Shown: positions 28,534 through 35,179 of the stretch, piece by piece | Layout of the letters: every line of letters begins with the position of its first letter | How positions within the stretch are numbered: the first letter of the stretch is position 1 | Assembly: GCA_903903715.1 (NCBI GenBank) | Contig: CAIUZX010000078.1 | Coordinates: 1-35,179, forward strand | DNA from: an uncultured Caulobacterales bacterium | Lineage (GTDB): Bacteria > Pseudomonadota > Alphaproteobacteria > Caulobacterales > Caulobacteraceae | DNA: 35,179 nucleotides | Direction of reading: 5' to 3' | Translations under genes and position numbers: made by a program | The notes under the pieces: generated by a model | Database searches by the model: none | What the model was told of the DNA's origin: nothing | What the model saw: only the letters and a program-made list of their open reading frames with translations

Positions 28534-29814
28534 TCACGATCCAGAGGGGTGGCCAAGTCGGCGATAGTCGAAACCGGCGCGTGCGAAGGCGCGCTCATCG
28601 AGCAGGCCGTAGGGGTCAAGCAGTAGCCGCGCTTGTGTCCAGCCCGCGAGCTGATCGGCCGTTATGGTCGCGTAGTCCGGCCAGGGAGTCATGATCGCGA
28701 CGGCGGCGGTGGACTGACAGGCCGCTTCCACGGTCGCGCAGATGGTCAGTCGCTCAGGCGGATCGGGGATCGCACTCACGACAGGATCATGCGCCGACAC
28801 CAGGCGCGGGCCCAGATTGCGGAGAAGCTCCACCCCCGGGGAGTTGCGGATGGAGGCGGTGTTTTCCTTGTAGGCGAGGCCGAGGATGGCGACCGGCGCG
28901 TCCGCTTCAAGGCCTGCCGAATGGACCTGTCGCAGCGCCCATCCCCGACGGTATGCGGACGCCCGTGTCCAGCAGGTGGTCAGTCCGCTCTCCACGCCGT
29001 GTTCACCCGCGAGCTTCTCGATCGTGGCGATGTCGCGCCCGAGATTGCTGCCGCCAAAGCCGAGGCCAGGGGTCAGATAGGCGGACGGGCCGATCCGTGC
29101 GTCGAGTCTGAGGGCCGGAACGATCTCGCTCCACTGCGCGCCCGTCTCCGCGGCGAGGTCGGCCAGCATTCCCGTGGTGCTAAGGCTCGACACCAGAAAA
29201 GCGTTGATGGCGATCTTGGTCAGCTCCGCGCTTTCAGCGCGCATCGTCAGAACCGGACAATCGAAGGCCTGCAGATAGGCCTGGTAGGCATTCGGCAGAG
29301 GCCTGTCCGTGTCGAGCTGACCGACGATCAGCCGTTCCGGATGCAGCGCCCGGGCCATCGCCCGTCCGAAGATGAGCGTCTCAACTTGATAGCCGATGTT
29401 TTCGCCGCCGAGATCACGGGCAAGGCCACGCGTGAAGCCGGGCGGAACCTGGCTCAGGATCACCATGATGGCGCCCGGCTTCAGGTGCGGGAAGACGTGT
29501 TCAGCTAATGTGCGGATGGGGTTGAGGTCGCTGGTGTCGTCCTCCAGGGTCGGAACATCCTCCGCCACAAAGACCACGTCGCATTGGGCGATATCGTGCA
29601 ATGCCGCAGACAGTTTGAGGTTCGGGTGTCGCAAGGCCTCGGGCAGGCCCGGCTCCTCGATGGAGAGACGTCCCGCCCGGATGGCCTCGACCCGCTGATC
29701 GTCAGAGTCATAGGCCACTGTCTCGAAGCCCTTTGCGGCGCACGCCGCAGCGGTGCACAGCCCCAGGTGTGTCAGGCCGCAAATTCCTATGGTGGGGAGG
29801 TCCGACAGCATCAT
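28534..29814 (-). CDS. UDP-glucose/GDP-mannose dehydrogenase family homologue lacking the catalytic Cys
   Basis: IGICGLTHLGLCTAAACAAKGFETVAYDSD, SAELTKIAINAFL, TPGLGFGGSNLGRDI, ILGLAYKENTASIRNSPGVELL. ATG at 29814 overlaps upstream stop (ATGA). Confidence 0.85.
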   Translation of the reverse strand: MMLSDLPTIGICGLTHLGLCTAAACAAKGFETVAYDSDDQRVEAIRAGRLSIEEPGLPEALRHPNLKLSAALHDIAQCDVVFVAEDVPTLEDDTSDLNPIRTLAEHVFPHLKPGAIMVILSQVPPGFTRGLARDLGGENIGYQVETLIFGRAMARALHPERLIVGQLDTDRPLPNAYQAYLQAFDCPVLTMRAESAELTKIAINAFLVSSLSTTGMLADLAAETGAQWSEIVPALRLDARIGPSAYLTPGLGFGGSNLGRDIATIEKLAGEHGVESGLTTCWTRASAYRRGWALRQVHSAGLEADAPVAILGLAYKENTASIRNSPGVELLRNLGPRLVSAHDPVVSAIPDPPERLTICATVEAACQSTAAVAIMTPWPDYATITADQLAGWTQARLLLDPYGLLDERAFARAGFDYRRLGHPSGS

Positions 29815-30758
29815 AGGGGCGTCCCGGCCTGGCCGCTGATGTTCGCCAACTCCCGCTCGATCCACAGGTCATCCACGAGGGGCTCCGGCCTATTCTCGCT
29901 CAGGCTGTGGCACAGGTCTTTGAAGTGCGCGTATTCCAAGGACCAGGTCGGATCCTCCTGAGTCAGGGTCACCTCGGTCTCCGTCGGGCGGCCGCTGGGC
30001 AGGATACGGGTCCGGTGGATGAAGGACGAGGGGCCCCATTTGCAAAGGGAACGGATGTGGGCGCTGCCCTTGTCTGCGAAGACGTCCGCCGAGAAGTCGT
30101 TGCGCCAGGAGATCAACGACATTTCGAGCTCGACGTCCGGCGCGCCTGCGCCCGCCAGCACCACATTGTCGAACGCCTTGGTCTCGAAGGACGAGGCGCG
30201 GACGAGTTTGAAGTCCCACCGTGCTTCATCGCCGAACCAGAAGCGGAGCGTGTCCAGGAGGTGGCTGCCGAGGTCCGGCAGCACGCCGCTGTTGCGATCG
30301 CGCCAGGGACTGTCTGCGACCAGACGCGCCGTACCGTTTCCGTAGAAGAGGCGGAGGCTGTAGACCTGCCCCAGCGCTCCCGAAGCCAGAAGATCCCGCA
30401 TGCGGATGAAGTGCGGCTCGAAGCGATGGTTATAGGCAGTGTAGAGCACGGCGTCTGTCGCCTTCGCCGTCCGGGCCAGGGCCTGATAGGCGGCGTCCTC
30501 TCCCAACATGAGCGGCTTTTCGACGAGGACATGCTTTCCGGCCGCCAGCAAACTCTGCAGCAATTCGGGCTTGGCGTGGTCCGGCGTGCAGACAGCCGCG
30601 GCGTCGATCAGGTCCAGATCCAGGTCTTCGATCGCGCGAAGGTCCGCGTCCGACGCGACCGGATCGATGGTCGCGGCCAAGTCTGCGCCGGCGATGCGCG
30701 CGCGCTTGCGTCCCTGGACCCCCAGGCCGAAGATCGCCAGACGGAGCGGTGCGCTCAT
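29811..30758 (-). CDS. Gfo/Idh/MocA family oxidoreductase
   Basis: LRLAIFGLGVQGRKRARIAG, CTPDHAKPELLQSLLAAGKHVLVEKPLML (EKP motif), DLGSHLLDTLRFWFG. ATG at 30758 overlaps upstream stop. Confidence 0.88.
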   Translation of the reverse strand: MSAPLRLAIFGLGVQGRKRARIAGADLAATIDPVASDADLRAIEDLDLDLIDAAAVCTPDHAKPELLQSLLAAGKHVLVEKPLMLGEDAAYQALARTAKATDAVLYTAYNHRFEPHFIRMRDLLASGALGQVYSLRLFYGNGTARLVADSPWRDRNSGVLPDLGSHLLDTLRFWFGDEARWDFKLVRASSFETKAFDNVVLAGAGAPDVELEMSLISWRNDFSADVFADKGSAHIRSLCKWGPSSFIHRTRILPSGRPTETEVTLTQEDPTWSLEYAHFKDLCHSLSENRPEPLVDDLWIERELANISGQAGTPL

Positions 30759-32317
30759 CCGACGAAGCACCGGTCTTTGATCTGCGCGCATTTGGCGCGG
30801 AGTTGTTCGAGGGACACCGGAATGTTTCCGTCCAGCTCGCATTCGACGGCTGCGGCGAAGCTTCCGAGGATGCCTGCGATCACGCAATTGCCGGTGGCGC
30901 GGAGCGCCAGGGCGGAATAAGCGAGCAGGGCGTCTCCCGAGCCGACGGCGTCGACCACACGATCTGTGAAACTGTCGAGCACCACGAAGCTCGATCCGAT
31001 ATCGCCCGGAGGGTTTGCCGGACGAAACACGATCACCCCGCGCTCCCCGAGCTTCAGGAGCAGGTGCCGGCATCGCGCCGCTTCATATAGGCGGCTGCCG
31101 AGGGGGCGGATGACGGTGTCCTGATCGCCCATGGCGAACCGCGCCTCCCGCTCATTGGGCGTGATCAGGTCGAAGTCCTTGAAATCGAGGATATTGCCCC
31201 AGCGGCTGGAGACCTGGCTGTCGGCGACCTTCAAAGCTCCTGGCGGGATCGAAGCGATGATCGCGTCCGTAGTCGGCGCGCTGAACACGCCATGACGGAA
31301 GTCGCTGAGGATAACGAGGTCGGCGTCTGTGGTGGAGAGGTTGGCGCAGATCTCGCGGCGAATGCGGTCCGAGATGGCCCGATTGTCCAGCTTGTCGATC
31401 TTCAGCATGCGATAGTCGCCGACCACGACCGCGTTCTTCTGCGTCGTCGGTCGGGTCGGGTCCGTCACGGCCTTGAGCCGGACGCCCGCGCTGGCGAGAT
31501 CGTTCCGGACCAACTCCGCGAGCGCGTCATCGCCCAGGACCGTCGACAGAGTGACCTCGGCGCCGGCGGTCTGCAGGTGCTTGGCGACCACGCCCGCGCC
31601 GCCGACATAGTGCACTTCGTCCTCATAGCGGACACTGAAAGTCGGTGTCTTGCCGTTGGCGCCGATCAGCGTGGTGCGGGTTTGTGTGTCGACGATCACG
31701 TCGCCCACGACGTGCACCTTCAGGCCGGACAGCGCATCAAGGCTTCGATCAAGGTCCTCGAAGGTGATCCCTTCGTTTTCCATGACCACCATGAGCTTCT
31801 CATTCGAGATGTTCGGCGGCATGGAGTCGATGATGCGGGAGGACGAGTACACCACGTCCCCCGGTGTAAACACCATCTCCCCGCCATAGCTTTCGACGGC
31901 TTCCATTTCCGCAGCGGTCTTGGGGTGCACGCCGCCCTTTGCGTATTCATAGCCTTTGACGAAGTAGTCCGGCTGAATGATGCGGATGTTTTCCAGCGGA
32001 TCAGCATTCGGATCGACGGTGACAAAGTCGACCATCTGGAGAGCCGCGAGATTCAATGCCCGAAGGTCATGGGGCACGTAGGGCCTGATGTTCGCCTTCT
32101 GGATATGGTGATCTGCGGTGATACCGACGACAAGCAAGTCGCCGCGCTCACGCGCATAAAGCAGGTGCCGGATATGGCCTGGATGAACAATATCAAATGT
32201 TCCATGACACATCACCACCCTGCGGTCGCGAGGGCGGTCTCCGATCAGCGCTCTAATCTCAGCAGCTGACTTGACCTTCTCAGCATAAACCTTGCCGAAC
32301 AGATTGCTGGCGGTCAT
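30755..32317 (-). CDS. Fusion of N-terminal cytidylyltransferase-like and C-terminal PfkB/RfaE-like kinase domains (HldE-like, inverted order)
   Basis: N-term VVMCHGTFDIVHPGHIRHLLYARERGDLLVVGIT, VYSSSRIIDSM; C-term GLKVHVVGDVIVDT, VGGAGVVAKHLQTAGAEV, DLITPNEREARFA, VDAVGSGDALLAYSAL. Confidence 0.85.
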   Translation of the reverse strand: MTASNLFGKVYAEKVKSAAEIRALIGDRPRDRRVVMCHGTFDIVHPGHIRHLLYARERGDLLVVGITADHHIQKANIRPYVPHDLRALNLAALQMVDFVTVDPNADPLENIRIIQPDYFVKGYEYAKGGVHPKTAAEMEAVESYGGEMVFTPGDVVYSSSRIIDSMPPNISNEKLMVVMENEGITFEDLDRSLDALSGLKVHVVGDVIVDTQTRTTLIGANGKTPTFSVRYEDEVHYVGGAGVVAKHLQTAGAEVTLSTVLGDDALAELVRNDLASAGVRLKAVTDPTRPTTQKNAVVVGDYRMLKIDKLDNRAISDRIRREICANLSTTDADLVILSDFRHGVFSAPTTDAIIASIPPGALKVADSQVSSRWGNILDFKDFDLITPNEREARFAMGDQDTVIRPLGSRLYEAARCRHLLLKLGERGVIVFRPANPPGDIGSSFVVLDSFTDRVVDAVGSGDALLAYSALALRATGNCVIAGILGSFAAAVECELDGNIPVSLEQLRAKCAQIKDRCFVG

Positions 32318-32502
32318 TCCGACTCCGTAAACTCGCCGCCTGCGCCGCGCCGAATTCCGTTCCTCTCGGGGCGCGAGTCAGTGACCATGTGTGATCATAG
32401 TGTTTTGGGCCTGCTTCGCACGCGTTCTTTTGGCGCGAAGGGGACTCATGCCGGTCCTGTCGGTTGACTGAGGCGGCATTGAAAAAGGCGCAGGTTTTCG
32501 GC

Positions 32503-33390
32503 ATGACGATCCTACTCATTGGCGCTACCGGGATGCTGGGATCGGCCTTGCGAGCGCAGGCGTTCCCTGGCGAGGTCATGTCAACCTGGCGCGAGCGCCC
32601 ATTGCCCCACGGTATTCGCTTTGACGCTAAGGAGGACGATCCGCGGCGCCTTCTGAGCGGTCTGCAAGGTCGGCCGAGTCACGCTGTGCTGCTGTTTGGC
32701 CAGACGCAGATCGACGCCTGCGCGCGGGATCCTGCGGGCTCTCGGGACGTGAACGTGTCGGCGATGATCCGCCTGCTCACGTGTCTGAAGTCTGAGGGGA
32801 TCACGCCGGTCTACTGCTCCACCGACGGCGTGTTCGACGGCGGCGGCCGGGACCTGCGAGAAGATGCGCCGCCCAACCCAATACTCGAATACGGTCGCCA
32901 GAAGGCCGAGATGGAAGCCTTCATCGCCTCGGAGTTCGCCGGGCGACCCCACCTGATCCTGAGGTACGCAAAGCTGGTTGGCCTCGAGACAGGGCGGCGA
33001 AATCTCCTCGGCGAATGGGTGGATGACCTCGAGCGTGGGCGCGAGATCCGGCTTGCCAAAGACCAATACTTTTCTCCAGCGTCTCTGGCCGACGCTGCGA
33101 AGGCGACGCTGGAATGCGCGCGTCGGGATCTGACCGGGATCTATCATGTCGGCGGGCCTGAGCGGCTCTCGAGGATCGAGATCTTCGAGATTGTCAGACG
33201 GGTCTACGAACGCCTCCAAGAGGTGACGTCCGTCGTGACCTATTGCCGACTGAACGACCTACCCTTTCTCGAGCCGAGGCCGCTGGACGCCTCCATCAAC
33301 TCGGAGAAACTGTATCAGGCGATCGGTCGTCGCTTTGCCAGCGTCGCCGAGCTCTGCGAGTGCGAAATGCCGATCCGGCTCCGGATCTAG
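32503..33390 (+). CDS. RmlD-like NAD(P)-dependent sugar reductase (SDR)
   Basis: MTILLIGATGMLGSALRAQAF, YCSTDGVFDGGG, EYGRQKAEMEAFI (YxxxK present), YHVGGPERLSRIEI. ATG at 32503. Confidence 0.82.
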   Translation: MTILLIGATGMLGSALRAQAFPGEVMSTWRERPLPHGIRFDAKEDDPRRLLSGLQGRPSHAVLLFGQTQIDACARDPAGSRDVNVSAMIRLLTCLKSEGITPVYCSTDGVFDGGGRDLREDAPPNPILEYGRQKAEMEAFIASEFAGRPHLILRYAKLVGLETGRRNLLGEWVDDLERGREIRLAKDQYFSPASLADAAKATLECARRDLTGIYHVGGPERLSRIEIFEIVRRVYERLQEVTSVVTYCRLNDLPFLEPRPLDASINSEKLYQAIGRRFASVAELCECEMPIRLRI

Positions 33391-35179
33391 TCCGCCATCA
33401 TGCGTTCAAATAGCTTTTTGAACGTGATCATGTCGAGGTGCTGGTGGGCCAGTCCGGCCTGAGGTTGATCGAGCTGATCCTTGGCGCCGAGCATGGCGTA
33501 GTATCGCGCGCCGTACATTTGGGCGCCGAAGCTCAGGAACCAGTCCGAGCCGAGAATGCCTCCGCCATCATTGTGAATGTCGAGTATCCGAAGGTCCTTG
33601 TTGCAGAAAATCGTGTTGCTCATGTTGGAGCCGTGCTGACCGATGATGACCTTTGCATGGTGCGCCAACGAGATCTGTTCGATCACCGAGAAGTCGGACC
33701 ATTGCAGAATCTGGAATCCTTTGGGCAGGAGGAAGTCCAGTATTTCCTGCTCATTCGTCAGGTGGCGGATCGCTGCGTCCCTACGACTGATATAATAGAG
33801 CCCGCTCTCATAGCCGGCGGGCGGCGGCCCGGCGGCGGGCAGGAAGGTCTTGCGGAGCCATGCGGTCGTCGCGCGGCTGACAGACGGCCGATCGATTGTC
33901 GAGACAACGTAGGCGTGGTCCAGCCTCAGGGTCACCGATGCATTGGTGTGAATGAAGCGCAGATCGCGACCATGCGGCAGCAGGTCCAGATATTCTTTCT
34001 GATACCGGGTCATGATCGGCCCCATGACGACCGGCAGATCCCGCAACTGTGGAAAAGCCTCCAGATACCAGAAGCGGGGCAGGCACCCCGCGAGCCAGTG
34101 CAGATAGCAGTGCAGATCGGAAAAATTGGCCACGACCACGGGCTCTGAAATGCGTACCTCGGGGAAGAACCCCGTCTCAATTGGCGTTAGTCCGTCTGCG
34201 GCCGTCCCACCCGGCGCCGGACGCATGTAGGGGTCGATCTCCCAGATGGACGGTTTGAGCTGCTCGACGGCTTCGGGAAACGGCCCGATGGATTCCGTCA
34301 TCAGCGTGTTGTCTTCGTCATAGATGTAGCCGTGTGCGCCGCTGAGCCGCAGGTTGGGCGCGTAGGCGATGAAGCCGCCGTGGCTGACGTTGCGCGCCTG
34401 ATAGGGCGGCGTGAAGTAGATCTGCGCTGCCGAAGGGGCCTCAACGTGCGGGGCCGGGCAGACATAGGCTTCGGTCTCGCCGATCGCCAGGCGGGTGCGG
34501 CGCCCCTCCCTAGCTTGAGTGAGAAAGGAGACCCCGTCGGTTGCTGGCGGGCAAAGGGCCTCAAGGCTACCGAACCTGGTGGTCGCGTAGCTTGCCTGAA
34601 ATGCCCGCCCGAGCCAGATACGGGGAATGGGCAGGTGGCCTCGCGTCGTCACCCAGACCAGCGGGCCGAAAGCGATGTCGGCGTTTTCCCGCTGGGCGAG
34701 GGATCTCAGCTGCGCCGTCGCCTTTGGCGACATGTCATAGGGACCGAGCAGCACGCCGCCGTCGACAAGATGCGGAAGGAGGTGATCCGCCGCGTCGAAG
34801 GACGTCTCCGCCTCCAGATCCGGATCCAGAATGATCAGGTTCGCGCCTTCCGCCGACGTTTCAGCGGAAGGCGCATGGACGATTTCGGTCTCGAAAAGTC
34901 CTGCCTCCGTCAGAAGGTCCCGGAGCTGCGCCAGCCGCCCGTTGGACGGATCGCCGCCGACATAGGCCGTGAGCTCGGGCTGCAAGCCGGGCAGCGACTG
35001 CGCAAGCCAGCGGCGCAGGGTTTCGGAAAACCGCAGCTGCGCCGAAGCGCTCTCGAGAGCGGTGGGCGAAGGCACGATCAGCTCGACTTTGGCGTTGCGA
35101 TCTGGCGGCGGTTCAACAGCAATACGCCGTTCGACAGGGGCAGGAGAGTTCGATGGAAGTCGTCGCGTGTGGCGGCGAC
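33387..35179 (-). CDS. GT61-family glycosyltransferase (DUF563), 5' end probably outside window
   Basis: ISLAHHAKVIIGQHGSNMSNTIFCNKDLRILDIHND is GT61-like. Track start at 35075 is GTG and the frame stays open to the window edge (reads ...RRHTRRLPSNSPAPVERRIAVEPPPDRNAKVELIVPSPTALES). Confidence 0.75.
   Translation of the reverse strand, partial: RRHTRRLPSNSPAPVERRIAVEPPPDRNAKVELIVPSPTALESASAQLRFSETLRRWLAQSLPGLQPELTAYVGGDPSNGRLAQLRDLLTEAGLFETEIVHAPSAETSAEGANLIILDPDLEAETSFDAADHLLPHLVDGGVLLGPYDMSPKATAQLRSLAQRENADIAFGPLVWVTTRGHLPIPRIWLGRAFQASYATTRFGSLEALCPPATDGVSFLTQAREGRRTRLAIGETEAYVCPAPHVEAPSAAQIYFTPPYQARNVSHGGFIAYAPNLRLSGAHGYIYDEDNTLMTESIGPFPEAVEQLKPSIWEIDPYMRPAPGGTAADGLTPIETGFFPEVRISEPVVVANFSDLHCYLHWLAGCLPRFWYLEAFPQLRDLPVVMGPIMTRYQKEYLDLLPHGRDLRFIHTNASVTLRLDHAYVVSTIDRPSVSRATTAWLRKTFLPAAGPPPAGYESGLYYISRRDAAIRHLTNEQEILDFLLPKGFQILQWSDFSVIEQISLAHHAKVIIGQHGSNMSNTIFCNKDLRILDIHNDGGGILGSDWFLSFGAQMYGARYYAMLGAKDQLDQPQAGLAHQHLDMITFKKLFERMMAD

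Noticed and set aside
30759-31073. N-terminal extension of the Gfo/Idh ORF
   Set aside because: Overlaps the HldE-like C-terminus out of frame; the Rossmann domain starts at ATG 30758.

Overview
GC-rich alphaproteobacterial chromosome segment; the gene order tig-clpP-cicA-clpX-lon-hup is Caulobacter-like. About 0-21 kb is mostly core genome: a truncated DEAD-box RNA helicase, a TPR / ApbE-DUF2271 / PepSY membrane redox module, parE, an exported alpha/beta-hydrolase-fold protein, glnA-glnB, a histidine phosphatase, nnr, a Baeyer-Villiger-type monooxygenase, tRNA-Leu(TAG), tig, clpP, a cicA-like HAD phosphatase, clpX, lon, hup and tRNA-Val(TAC). From about 21.07 kb to the right edge, directly next to tRNA-Val, lies an accessory glycan / nucleotide-sugar cluster. 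Ten tightly packed minus-strand genes encode: a domain-swapped HldE-like cytidylyltransferase-PfkB fusion, a Gfo/Idh oxidoreductase, a UDP-sugar dehydrogenase homologue lacking the catalytic Cys, an SDR homologue lacking YxxxK, a 2OG-Fe(II) dioxygenase, an amidohydrolase, two DegT aminotransferases, a CgeB-like glycosyltransferase, an FdtA/WxcM-like cupin and a GT9-like glycosyltransferase (eleven proteins when the fusion is counted with the rest). A plus-strand RmlD-like SDR and a GT61 gene follow, the latter open to the window edge. This operon is the best candidate for an undescribed system: it probably makes an unusual modified amino-sugar or heptose-type glycan. All product calls come from reading protein motifs; no database search was run.
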